A stretch of 64,000 nt of DNA from Silurus meridionalis. Lineage: Eukaryota > Chordata > Actinopteri > Siluriformes > Siluridae. Positions 36,247 to 47,022 of the stretch are shown piece by piece (the first letter of the stretch is position 1; the number at the start of each line of letters is the position of its first letter). The position numbers were made by a program, and so were the translations under genes. The stretch covers positions 1,372,145-1,436,144 of the forward strand of contig NC_060902.1 in assembly GCF_014805685.1 (NCBI RefSeq). Direction: 5' to 3'. The notes beneath the pieces were generated by a model. That model had not been told where the DNA came from, ran no database searches, and worked only from the letters and a program-made list of their open reading frames with translations.

Positions 36247-39200
36247 CTAAAACAACAACAAAGAAGCATAGGAAAGAAGACGGTTTGATATTTAACTGAA
36301 CATAGAGGTTCTTAACTGAACATGTAGGTAACTCAAACAGGCACCAAGACATGAGCAGCCTCCATCAGCTATACTTGTTTTGTACAGAACGTACCACTCA
36401 TCCTTAGTCAGTGTCCAGACAAACACATCAAAGCCTTTATCATGTTCCTGAAACTGTTCCTAAACAAAGGCAGTGTAGACGTGCATGGAACATTATCCTG
36501 CTTCCCCATGAAGCAAATGTTTAGGTAAGTAAGTAGCATCAAATAAACATTCATCTAACAAGACCAGGATCCCAGCAGAACATCATCCAGAGCATCTCTG
36601 ATCACCATCATCCTATAGTGCATCCTGGTGCCATCTCTTCCCCACATTATCCAGGCAACCCACATGGTGGAAAAAATAAACTTGGTCCATCAGACCAGAC
36701 TAACATCTTCTAAAGCGCCATGGTCCAGTTCAGATGGTCACATGCCGACTGCAGGAGCTTTAGCATGTACATTTTTTTTTTTTTTTTTTTTAGCAGTTTA
36801 CTGCTTTAATGTCTCTTCTGTGAGATTTGGACCAGGCAGACTAGCCTTCTCAAATCATGAACATCAAATGTGTCCCAGGTGTACGAGATGGTATCAGAAA
36901 GTTTGGAGACTAATAGTGTAACTAGTGCGAATCTGACACGTTACCACGTCTGCGGAATTCTGCAAGAAACTGGAAAATCTGCCAAAGAGACGATTGACAT
37001 GACATAGGTTTGACATACGGCGATGCTGCAATGAGTTGTTTGAGTCGTTTCGAGTGGCACGCGCACGTTAAGAGCGGAAGAACATCACCTTCAATGAGCT
37101 CAAACCCTGAAAATGTAGAAACCGTTCTGCAACTCGGGCACGCTAATCACCGGAGATGATCTCAATCCTGAAGCTCAAAAGGCGCCGTTTTGACACCGTT
37201 GTGGAGATGCAGCGCAGAAGAAAATAAGACTTACAGGACACGTTCCAGAAGAACGCTTGGACGATTATTTTTCGGCTCAATTCACTCGCACACTTTCCTG
37301 CATCCAACAAATTAACTTAAAGAACTGACTGTTTACTTGCTGCCTAATAACTTCAATCCCCTAACAGAAAAATCTGTGTTATTCCAGTCACTGCTCAGTG
37401 GTTGTATGGAGCCACTCTGAAGCAAATCAAACAAAAATGATAAGTACAGTCTTCTAGTAGAATTTTTCATATGTTTACCTCCAGCCATCATCTTGTCTTT
37501 GGCACCTGGGTGGGTGGTGACTGTGCTGCCGTAACCGATTCCATGAGCCAAAAGCGCAGTGGGACCTGAAAACAGAAAAATTGGTCTAATTCCAGATGTT
37601 CTGATCATGTTGAACTTCTCACTCGATTGCTGATCCAATATATATATGGCCAAAGGTATTGGGACACCTGTTTTTTCCCCCTGCCATGTGTCTTTTTTTT
37701 TTAACCAAATTTTAAAGGCACACTATAAATTTATCCTTCACTTGAACCAGGAGACCCAAACCTGTTCCAGCATGATCATGCCCCTGTGCACAATGCCCCG
37801 CTCTGTGAAGTTCTGCTTTACCTGGTTTGGAGTAAAAGATCTCCTGCTATAAAGCTGCAACCCTATTGAACACCTTTGGGATAAATGTAAACACTGACTG
37901 CACCCCAGACCTTCTCATCTACATCAGTACCTGACTTTACTAACACCCTTGTGGCTGAATGAATCTCCAAAAAATCCTGTGGAACCTCTTCCCAGAAGAG
38001 TGGAGCTAATTATAACAGCAAAAGGGGAAGTTCAAGAAGTAGTCCACACACCAATCTTATGCTCAGGTGTCCACACACTTTTGTTCATACATAGTCTATA
38101 CTTTCACCTCAAAATCCACTTCATGATGCTGCAAAGAAAAACAATTGTTGAAAAAAACCCAAAATGAAAAAAATCAATACAATATTATCTAAAATTACTG
38201 ACGTATTCAGTTTCCTTCCGGCTCTTTGGGCCATATTTAGAAAAGCTCTCCATCTGCCAGAACGCTGACTCTGCACTCAGCGCATGCAAAGCTTTAATGA
38301 TTTAAAAAAAGGAAAGAAAAAGTGATTGATTTTTCTTTCCAGCTCGGAAGTGGCTCTGGTGCGCTGTAAATATTACAGGATACTCAGGATTCTGTAGTTA
38401 CAAAAGGACACACAGGACAAACATCACATCACGATCGGTTCATTTCTCAAGAGAAAAAAAAAAAAGAAGCGATTTGTTTTTCTGGCGTTTTCCCTTCACG
38501 CTCTCGCGCCTTCAGCCCTTTATCTCTCGGACAGTTTGATGCAGTACTTGTGAGCGTACGCTATGAAATAAACCGGTGTGTGAAAGAATGCCAAAGGCAC
38601 CACGACTCACTCATTACACACTCCTATGGGATCTTGAGTGATTTTCTAGGACATTTTTTTTCTCGGTGCCCTCGTTTTCAGACGTCCTTCCGGTGTCCTT
38701 CATCCGCAGAGCTAATGATACGTAGCGTATAACGGTAATAACCTTCGTTATAGAATGGACAAGTTCACTGCTATATGAGCGTTTGGGCTGTAGATTATTT
38801 TCGGTGTTTTTCTTTCATTCAAAAAGACATTTTATGAGCCATAAAAAAAAATATAAATAGATACGTCATGAAAAAGAAATACGTTTATAATACAAATTAC
38901 AAAATCTACAGCACTAAAACATTTCCTTCTCAATAAAACACTTTATTTAATAATTTTTGCCTTAATCTGGAAATCTGTTTATTCATTCCTTTTCAATTTT
39001 CTGGCCAGAAGTTTATAGACACCTGACCATGCTTTTTTTTTTTTAACATCCCGTTCCACATTTAGTCCCCGTTATATAGTCTTATTGGAAAATTATACAC
39101 TGTATTTGAACGATGTTTCACTAGATTTTATGGAGATTCGAACAATCATAATGGTGTTAATAAAGTCAGGTCCTGATGTAGGTGAGGTGAGAAGGTCTGG

Positions 39201-39908
39201 GGTGCAGTCAGCATTAACATTCATCTCTATAGCAGGAGATCTTCCACGCCAACCCATGTAAAGCAGATTTTCATGGAGCTGGCATGTGCACAGAAGTATC
39301 GTCATGCTGGAACAGGTTTGGGTCTCCTAATTCAAGTGAAGACAAAATCTCATGCTCCAGCATCCAAAGGTGTCCAACGCAATTGTGCATATGGCTGGAA
39401 AAGTCTAAATACTTTTGGCCATAATGTATTTGGGGAAATATTCTGCACAGGAAGTTGCAACATCTATATTATTTGGCAATCATGCGTTCCTTTTTCTTAT
39501 TTAATTCATTGCGACACTGAAAAGAATAAAATGTATGAAAGTCTGTTAAATCCCAGTTGGAGAAATTCCACCCTGTAATTATTTTATATTACAGTAAATC
39601 CCCCGGTGGTGTTTAATCTCATCTCGTCGTAAATGTGGACACGATGCACATTTGGTAATCTGATTCTTGTGTAAGAAACCGTGTGAGAGTGCAGCCTTTA
39701 ATGCGTTTTTTTTAGATCCAGTGATTAAATTATTTAAAAATAACCCCGTAAAAGGGATTTCAACGGCAAAAATGGCAACCCGGTTATTACATCACTCAAT
39801 TATGACAAAACACCACCACAAATTAAAAATTAAAAACAAATCTGTTTTGAGGTTTGTGTGTGCGTTTTCTAACTTTAGAAGCAAAGCTACCATGAGAGGT
39901 TATACAGT

Positions 39909-39965
<57 letters not shown>

Positions 39966-40296
39966 CGTGCATGCATGTTATAACCCTCAAAGCAAAGCCA
40001 CCACAAGCTACATCGCCATAAAAGTGTATGTGAAATATGGTTATCATGGACTAGAGTGAAAGATCTCATGCTGTGTGTGTGTGCGCGTGTGTGTGTGTGT
40101 GTGTGTATTGTATGATACTATATTCGTGTGTGTGTGTGTATTGTATGATACTATCTTTGTGTGTGTGTTTTCTAAACCTACAAGAAATGCCTCAATGAAC
40201 TTTGTGTATGTACGTGTGTGTGTGTGTGTGTGTGTGAACGTGTTTTCTGTTTTCTGACCATACAATCAAAGCTACTACAAGCCTCACAGCAAGCCA

Positions 40297-40331
<35 letters not shown>

Positions 40332-40544
40332 ATTTTTTCTATATATATAAAAAGCCAATAAAAGCCTCCATAAACTGCAAAACCAGTGGGTTGCGTGTGC
40401 ATTTTTTTGTGTGCATGTGCGTGTGTGTGTGTGTGTGTGCATGTGTGTGTGTGTGTATATGTGAATAAAGTGTACCTGCACAGATGGCAGCGATCAACCC
40501 CTTTCTGCTCTCCTGCTCCTTTAACACCGCCTTAACAGCAGGGG

Positions 40545-40603
<59 letters not shown>

Positions 40604-40779
40604 GAGAGTAAGTGTAAGAGAGTGTGAGAGAGAGTGAGAGAGAGAGAGTGTGAGTGTAAGAGGTGTGAGAGAGAGAGTGAGAGAGAGTGTGAGAGAGAGA
40701 GAGAGTGTGAGTGTGAGAGAGAGAGAGAGTGTGAGTGTGAGAGAGAGTGAGAGAGAGAGAGTGTAAGAGAGAGAGAGAG

Positions 40780-40819
<40 letters not shown>

Positions 40820-40911
40820 TAAGAGAGTGTAAGAGAGAGAGAGAGAGAGTGTAAGAGAGTGTGAGAGAGAGTGAGAGAGAGAGAGAGAGAGAGAGTGTGA
40901 GTGTAAGAGAG

Positions 40912-40965
<54 letters not shown>

Positions 40966-41063
40966 TAAGAGTGAGAGAGAGAGAGAGAGAGAGTAAGAGT
41001 GAGAGAGAGAGAGAGTGTAAGAGTGAGAGAGAGAGAGAGAGAGAGAGAGTGAGAGAGAGAGTA

Positions 41064-41103
<40 letters not shown>

Positions 41104-42420
41104 CAATTATTAAAAAATCTAAACATCTTCGTATCCAAGAAAACATTCTCAATATACCATACACTAAAATTAACGAATAAAATGTGTAAATATTTAAAAC
41201 AATAACAGCTAATATTTATTTTATAGTAACTTATAAATATGAATAAAAATATCATTCAGTATGAACAGAATATAATAATTAGGTTTCATATTGGGATTTA
41301 TTTTTTATCCAAACATTTATGTCAAATAAAAATGATTTATAAAACAAAATTAAATAATTGCTTCAATATAAAATATAGAAATGCTCCTAAAATGTCAAAT
41401 GATATGACAAATACATAACTAGAGAAATTAAAAATATTTTGATGGATGATAAATAAACTATATTGAAAATATTTAGTGTAATAAGATCTGACCTCAGACA
41501 GGTTCTGGGCTCCGAGCAGTCCTCCAGGCAACAGAACCACATCATACGGGCCCTGAAACACAATTCTAATGTCAGTAACATTAAAAACAAACAAACAAAC
41601 AAACAAACAAACAAACATAGCCGAATAACACACTGCTGATTTATTGTTTATTTGTATCTGCTGAATTTACTGCAATGTCTGAATATAAAATGATTTTCTT
41701 TATATATATAATGTTTTCTTGGAATCAAATGAAACAACGTTGCAGTGTCAAAGCGATTCCACCAGGGGGAAACATCACCCCAGATAACATCCTTAAAATA
41801 ATCCCTATAAAAAAAAATTATAATAAATAATTTATTATTACTGTAATAAACAATGTATAATAAAAATTATCTATTAGGTTTGAAAATAATTATTCATTTA
41901 TTATGATACATTTAATTTAATAACATTTAATAAATAAATAAATACATAAATAACAAATTATACCAAATACCAAACAAATAATAATCTAATAATAATAATA
42001 ATAAATATGTAGTTATAAAAAAATTTCAACTAAAAATCATTAAATTAAAGCATAAAGAAAAACTAAATCTATACTATTTTTTTTAAAAGGTGCATAATTA
42101 TGATAGTGAATTAAGGGTAGGAAAGGTGAGAAAATATTTGTACTAAACTTTGTTAATGTGATTTTAAAATAATTTACTATTAAAATGAAAGCAGAGAAAC
42201 AATGATTCATTGTCATATAACACTGCATCATCAGACAATATTATTACATGGTGCATGTGTGTGATCAGGGTATTATGTGAGGTCAAGTATCTGTGTGTAT
42301 TTTGTGAACGTTGACCTGCTTCGACGCTTCCTCCAGACTCGAATCCGGACAGATGCAGATGTCACGGCTGCACTGAACAGGATCCTTTCCTATTAGTCCT
42401 GCTAGAGTCACAGTAATCTG

Positions 42421-42475
<55 letters not shown>

Positions 42476-44451
42476 GTGACTAAATCAACAGATGTTAAGA
42501 GGTATCTATACTATCAATCCAAAAGAGTCAAATCTGATCAGTGAGCAGAGTCAAATCATTTGACTCACTGAAAATAAACACTCATACCTACTTTTTTCCA
42601 CATTTCATCTTCATCAATAAAGAACTCGGCCAAAAGTCAATTTAAATTAAATTATCTGACACCCAAAAAATACTAAATAAAAATCTCTACATGTGACTCA
42701 GTGGAGGAAGGTGCACACAGGTGGACTATGTTCTAGGTAGAAGATTGGAGACTGTAAGGTGTTGGCAGGGGACAGTGTAGCTAGACAACATCGGATGGTG
42801 GCCTGTAAGATGGTTTTGGAGGTGAAGAAGAAGCGGAGGAGAGTGAGGACTGAAAGAAGAATAAGATGGTGGAAACTGAAGGAGGAAGACTGTAGTGTGA
42901 GGTTCAGGGAAGAGGTCAGACAGGAGCTCGGTGGTGGTGAAGAGGTGCTGGATGATTGGTGAATTACTGCAGAAGTGATGAGGGAGAAGCTAGAAAGGTT
43001 CTTGGTGTAACATCTGGAAATAGGAAGGAAGACAAATAGATGTGGTGGTGAAATGAGGAAGTGCAGAAGAGCAGAAGGAGAAAGAGGTTGGAGAAACAGA
43101 AGTGGGATCGACAGAGTGATGAGAAAAGTAGGCAGGAGCACAAGGAGATGCAGCAGCAGGTAAAGAGGGATGTGGTGAAAGACAAGGAAAAGGCATATGA
43201 GGAGCTGTAGGAGAAGTTGGACACTAAGGAAGGAGAAAAGGATTTGTAGCAATTGGTCAGGCAGAGGAACCGAGCTGGGAAGGATGTGCTGCAAGTTAGA
43301 GCAATAAAGGATGAAGATGGAAATGTGTTGACTAGTGAGGAGAGTGTGTTGAGAAGATGGAGGGAGTATTTTGAGCAGCTGATGAACGAGGAAAAATGAG
43401 AGAGAGAGAGAAGGTTGGATGATTTAGAGATGGTGAAGCAGGAAGTGGATAGGATTAGTAAGGAGGAAGTGGGAGCAGCTATCAAGAGGATAAAGAGTGG
43501 AACGCTGGTTAGACCAGATGACATACTGGTAGAAGCATGGAGATGTTTAGGAGTAATGTATAGAGAAGGACAGAAGGAGTTGCATTGTGTGTTTGTGGAT
43601 TTAGAGAAAGTGTACGACAGGGTGGAGAGAGAGGAGTTGTGGTATTGTATGAGGAAGTCAGGTGTGTCAGAGAAGTATGTGAGGGTGGTGCAGGACATGT
43701 ATGAGGACAGTGTGACAGCAGTGAAGTGTGCAGTTGAAACGACAAACTGGTTCAAGGTGGAGGTTGGACTGCATCAAGGATCGGCCCTGAGCCCTTTTCT
43801 GTTTGCAGTGGTGATAGACAGGTTGATAGACGAGGTCAGACAGGAGTTTTCCTGGACTATGATGTTTGTGAATTATATTGTGATTTGTGATGAGAGTAGA
43901 GAGCAGGTGGAGAAGATCCTAGAGAGGTGGAGGTACATGCTGGAGAGAAGGGGAATGAAAGTCAGTAGGAGTAAGACAGAGTACATGTGGGTGCGGTTGC
44001 AGGGAGAAGAGGTGGAGAAGGTGGAGGAGTTCAGGTACCTGGGGTCAACAGTGCAAAGTAATGAAGAGTGTGTTAGAGAAGTGAAGAGAAGAGTGCAGGC
44101 AGGGGGGAGTGGGTGGAGAAGAGTGATAGCAGGAGTGATTTCTGATGAAATATTAAAAAGTTAATTAATTTTTGTAATTCAATACAATAAGTGAAAGTGA
44201 CAACGTAGAATAGCTGAAGGCCACATCAGAGCAACCTGGGCTTCCAGAACACGTCAGCAGCGTCACAGACAGATCGCCTCCATGCCACGCCGCATTGCTG
44301 CAGTAACGCCTGCAAACTGAACCCCGACCTGAGCATTGAGTTCTGCACATGTTCATACTTTTTATATACAAGTTTCACTTTTTGTATTGAATTACTCATA
44401 AATCAACTTAATGATATTCAAATTTATTGAGATGCACCTGTATATTCTCTC

Positions 44452-44510
<59 letters not shown>

Positions 44511-44512
44511 AG

Positions 44513-44566
<54 letters not shown>

Positions 44567-44676
44567 CAGACTTTGACATTTAACTGGATGTATCTGACCC
44601 CTGCCTCAATTCGGTCTACTGTAGTGCATTTCTTTCACATTTCTCTCCTCCAGCTAAATAAATACTTTATTGTATT

Positions 44677-44731
<55 letters not shown>

Positions 44732-44909
44732 TTGATGATGGTGTTTATTATGTAACTATGCTAAGAGCACCACTCCGGCTAGCTAACCCCGGAGACTAGC
44801 CGCTACATGAGGAACGAACCCCAGCTCGGCGCATCACATCCACCGGGATGACCGTCTCCATCTCCTCCGCTCCCTTCGCCAGAATCACCAGAGCTCGCTT
44901 AGCGGCCAT
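36086..44909 (-). CDS. park7: Parkinson disease protein 7 / DJ-1, complete coding region in six exons
   Basis: DJ-1 is a small homodimeric cytosolic and mitochondrial protein of the DJ-1/PfpI superfamily. It acts in oxidative-stress sensing, with reported deglycase/glyoxalase activity. Six minus-strand exons of 90, 102, 60, 70, 87 and 161 nt join with GT/AG junctions into 189 codons plus stop, the family's exact length. Visible residues include Glu18 in AEEMET, Cys46 in VQCSRD, Cys53, the oxidation-sensitive Cys106 in AAICAG, His126 in TTHPG, Lys130, Asp149, Leu166, and the C-terminus APLILKD. The exon sizes match my recollection of the vertebrate gene. The ATG at 44907-44909 is the conserved DJ-1 start ([13 protein letters not shown]). 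Oddities are a Cys at residue 51, an unusual first donor, microsatellites abutting two acceptors and an antisense LINE in the first coding intron. Identification is close to certain. Confidence 0.98.
36380..36860. repeat. Dispersed fish repeat in the last park7 intron
   Basis: Includes TTGGTCCATCAGACCAGACT, GCGCCATGGTCCAGTTCAGA and CACATGCCGACTGCAGGAGC, strings I associate with a common interspersed fish DNA repeat. A T20 run interrupts it near 36772-36791. No coding potential. Confidence 0.45.
36880..37245 (+). mobile_element. Probable mariner-like transposase remnant in park7 intron
   Basis: A broken frame gives [11 protein letters not shown], resembling the F-x-W-H-x-R-F motif of mariner transposase N-terminal domains, followed by a diverged basic stretch. 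No ends were identified. It lies in the park7 intron between the last two exons. Low certainty. Confidence 0.35.
37479..37565 (-). CDS. park7: park7 exon, residues 108-137 with His126
   Basis: Eighty-seven-nt exon from TTTTCAG|GTCCCACTG to GCTGGAG|GTAAAC, entering and leaving in phase 1. It encodes [20 protein letters not shown] and the rest to AKDKMMAG. His126, the partner of Cys106, and Lys130 are present. Confidence 0.98.
37645..38090 (+). mobile_element. Mariner-like dispersed element, copy 7 (park7 intron)
   Basis: From ATGGCCAAAGGTATTGGGAC to CTCAGGTGTCCACACACTTT with GAGACCCAAACCTGTTCCAG and CACCTTTGGGATAAATGTAA inside. It lies just upstream of the 87-nt park7 exon, in the intron. Confidence 0.85.
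39005..39425 (-). mobile_element. Mariner-like dispersed element, copy 8 (park7 intron)
   Basis: Reverse orientation with both ends: AGTTTATAGACACCTGACCA at the left, GGCCATAATG at the right, and ATCGTCATGCTGGAACAGGT inside. Confidence 0.85.
39870..40465. repeat. GT-rich minisatellite just downstream of the park7 Cys106 exon
   Basis: Five diverged copies of a ~100-130 bp unit (variants of AAAGCTACTACAAGCCTCAC, CAAAGCCACCACAAGCTACA and CTACAAGAAATGCCTCAATG) are each followed by (GT)10-28. Within it TATTGTATGATACTAT is duplicated at about 40107 and 40139. The array stops about 10 bases from the donor at 40475. Confidence 0.8.
40476..40545 (-). CDS. park7: park7 exon, residues 85-108 with catalytic Cys106
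   Basis: Seventy-nt exon encoding [19 protein letters not shown] followed by AICAG; the Cys is residue 106, the nucleophile elbow of the DJ-1 superfamily. It ends in phase 1 at TGTGCAG|GTACAC. The CAG acceptor is the last unit of a ~550-bp GA/CT array, and a GT-rich repeat block begins just past the donor, so the exon sits between two large simple repeats. Confidence 0.98.
40546..41100. repeat. GA-rich compound array abutting a park7 acceptor
   Basis: About 555 bp of (GA)n broken by GTGTAAGAGA/GTGAGA motifs. On the transcribed minus strand it is a pure CU/ACACUC tract ending directly in the CTCAG acceptor of the Cys106 exon. Confidence 0.97.
41493..41552 (-). CDS. park7: park7 exon, residues 65-84
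   Basis: Sixty-nt phase-0 exon between TTTCAG|GGCCCG and GTCTGAG|GTCAGA. It encodes [20 protein letters not shown], a near-invariant DJ-1 segment with the glycine-rich loop (PGG) facing the active site. Confidence 0.98.
42316..42417 (-). CDS. park7: park7 exon, residues 31-64
   Basis: The 102-nt exon runs from ACAG|ATTACTG to AAGCAG|GTCAAC and encodes [17 protein letters not shown] and the region after it. It contains Cys46 and Cys53, both known redox-sensitive positions in DJ-1. Residue 51 is Cys where the human protein has Val, giving a C-I-C motif. The acceptor is preceded by (GT)24 and AAAACAG instead of a normal pyrimidine tract. Confidence 0.97.
42425..42473. repeat. (AC)24 next to park7 exon acceptor
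   Basis: On the park7 strand this is (GT)24 followed by AAAACAG and the exon. It occupies the place of the polypyrimidine tract. Confidence 0.98.
42740..44162 (+). pseudogene. 5'-truncated, inactivated RTE-like LINE reverse transcriptase in park7 intron
   Basis: The reading starts in the linker after the endonuclease ([20 protein letters not shown]), continues through broken frames and enters the reverse-transcriptase domain ([36 protein letters not shown]). It ends after [20 protein letters not shown]. The catalytic A/F-D-D box reads FVNYIVIC, so both active-site aspartates are lost. Compared with intact copies as I know them, roughly 70 codons are missing between RCLGV and MYREGQK. Clade assignment to RTE is from memory of fish LINEs. 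It lies antisense in the first coding intron of park7. Confidence 0.85.
44174..44395. mobile_element. Small element with 23-bp inverted termini in park7 intron
   Basis: 44174-44196 (GTAATTCAATACAATAAGTG plus AAA) is matched inverted at 44373-44395 with one mismatch; the spacer is 176 bp. The flanking TTTATTGAGATGCACCTGTA string on the right is, as I know it, common in fish repeats. Probably a MITE. It abuts the 3' end of the LINE fragment. Confidence 0.5.
44455..44565. repeat. (AT)n and (GT)n pair in park7 first coding intron
   Basis: About 24 AT units followed closely by about 25 GT units; a (TAA)~17 run follows at 44679-44731. Confidence 0.97.
44820..44909 (-). CDS. park7: park7 first coding exon, residues 1-30
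   Basis: Thirty codons from the conserved ATG to the AG of DVMRRAG, including Glu18 beside the active site. The donor reads GGG|GTTCGT, a legal GT but with T and C at +3 and +4. The exon length of 90 nt and phase 0 fit the next exon. No upstream in-frame stop helps choose the start; the choice rests on the conserved N-terminus. Confidence 0.96.
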
Positions 44910-45030
44910 CACCTCCAGCCCAACACCCAGGAGAGACAGGAACCTGCCGAGAGCTACACCTTCACTTCTTATAGCAGGGGGAAAACACCGTTGCGTTCCA
45001 ATCTTCTGCACTGTGTATATGTAGTGCACT
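44910..45030 (-). promoter_or_regulatory. park7 5' UTR and proximal promoter candidate
   Basis: Directly upstream of the park7 ATG the minus strand carries a TATA-like TATAAG (44968-44973) and then a GC-richer leader. A start about 30 bases after the TATA would give a ~35-nt leader. Alternatively CTCTCGGCAG|G near 44949 could be an acceptor for a separate non-coding exon, as in mammalian PARK7. The sequence does not decide between the two. Confidence 0.35.
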
Positions 45031-45039
45031 AGATAGTGC

Positions 45040-45780
45040 GCTAACCGCAGGTATATTAAACCCTAGATAGAGCACTGATGGAGGAAGCACCGGTGCAATT
45101 TGGTACAGTGTTTATAAAATAAAAGTCATGTTTCCGGCGTGGACGTTCGGCCAAGTAGATTAATTATAAATTATAATTCAGATAATTTTTGATTTGATAT
45201 ACCTTGCAATGCACACACTGACAATGGAGAAGAACTCATTAAGACTGTATTCCTTTTTCTGATCACTGGGGAATCAGAAATCTCGATTTTATCCAGCCTT
45301 ATATGAAATACTGTATATGGAGGATCACAAGCTGACCTCATTCCTGTTTCCTTGGACATCTCCTGATGTCTAAAAGGCACTGTGTAATTAGGTGTGATAT
45401 AAATATAAACGTACGCTTTTAAACTTGATAGAATTATTATTTGTATATTCTTCTTATGCACATTGTTTTACATTTAAGGCTAAGATTGCAGTCCCTCCCA
45501 CCACCACCAGAGGGCAGTGTAGGATATAAAATGGCAGGCTTCTGGATTTCAGTACATCACTGTAGAGTAGTGATGGAAGTGATTTTGACTCCTGAGTTTG
45601 ATCTTTACCACTAATTGTTGTTATTTGCCCCCGTTTAGTGAGGTTGAACCATCATTTATTTTCACCTGCCTACATCTAAACACTGCACAAACACCACCCA
45701 CAGGTCTCACACTCTCCAATAACAGCTTTACCCACTCTCAGCATCTGTAGGTTCGTTTTCCCAAACGTTCAGCTGAAATA
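45040..45780. other. Upstream flank of park7, no gene seen
   Basis: AT-rich; short CACCACCAGAGGGCAGTGTA string at 45500, which matches a CTCF-like core CCACCAGAGGGCAG. No supported gene. Confidence 0.45.
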
Positions 45781-45789
45781 CTTCTCCTT

Positions 45790-46220
45790 GTCTCTTGTAA
45801 AATTCACCAAAGATGTTCTTCACTAGTTGGAGATTTTCTTCTTGTGATCAGTTCATCCCAGAGCAGTTCAGTAGGACTGTGGTGCAGTGAATGGGCAGAT
45901 AATAATCCAGATGATTGTTTGCTCTCTAAATAACACTTTCAGAGCTTTGATGTTCACCTCCAAGTCCAAGTCCAGACGAAATTACATGGTGGTGAAGTAT
46001 AGAATGGTTGCCATGTTGGTTCCAATCACTTTCTAAATCTCCAACCTTCTCTGCTCCAAAACATCCAAATCATTGAGCTTCCACCTCCATGTGTGACTCC
46101 ATGTCTCTCCTGCTCTTACACAAAGTTCTTCTTTAAGAGACAACCATGTCAAACTCATCTGTCTACAGATTCTATTCTCCGCTCATTCACTGTCCAGGGC
46201 TCATGTTTTTGCATTTAACG
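45790..46220 (-). mobile_element. Tc1/mariner transposase remnant, second copy
   Basis: Shares GTTCATCCCAGAGCAGT, GCTCTCTAAATAACACTT, ATGGTTGCCATGTTGGTTC and CTTCCACCTCCATGTGTGAC with the copy at 32.8-33.3 kb. Both are antisense fragments of the same transposon family and carry no usable frame. Confidence 0.65.
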
Positions 46221-46764
46221 TCTAAAATTGTAATATTTATATTGCAGTTTATATTATATTTATAGTATATTTTTGTGATCATGTACAATGAGCTCTCCAA
46301 ACAATTTCAGTTCCTGATGCTTGACATGAAAAAGATTCCCTTCCACGCTGGAAGAAAAACAAGCAACAAACCATCAAACCGCTGTGAAACGCAACAGACA
46401 AATGTTATTGCTTTCCGTTAGTCACACACAGAAAACATACTGCTCTGAAAAGCAAAACCGTCTCTTACAATCCAATTCAATTTATAGATGTGTATTTGTA
46501 CAGCACTTTAACGACAGACGCTGTGAGGGAAAAAAACCCAGAGAAGATACGAGGAAGAAACTTTGAGAAGAACCAGACTCATTGTAAATCAGTCTCTTCT
46601 GTAACTGTGCACTATATAATCGAGTGTGTGCGGTTTTATATATATATAAATATGTATAAATTAATTTATTATGATTGATGTTTAATTTTCTTTAATTTGT
46701 AAGAATTTTTTTTAATTCTTGAGAATTTTTTTCCATATAGTAAGAAAGTTTTTGCCAGTTTGAA

Positions 46765-46766
<2 letters not shown>

Positions 46767-46816
<50 letters not shown>

Positions 46817-46958
46817 CTGTAGTCTGCACAGATTTCCAACACACAGCAGGAATGGGCTGAACACACTCCTCCCTGCTCCACCAGCTCAGTCCTTCAAACA
46901 CACACACTTCACTTCGGTGCTTACGGAAATCTTCATACCTCAAACACACACACACACA

Positions 46959-47022
<64 letters not shown>

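Noticed and set aside
40339..41255. Three overlapping minus-strand frames of 210-255 codons of Leu-Ser/His-Ser repeats
   Set aside because: They are translations of the GA/CT array in a park7 intron; only the short park7 exon at 40476-40545 inside them is real.
42698..43755. Minus-strand frames of 198 and 263 codons opposite the LINE
   Set aside because: Antisense shadows of the purine-rich LINE reverse-transcriptase sequence.
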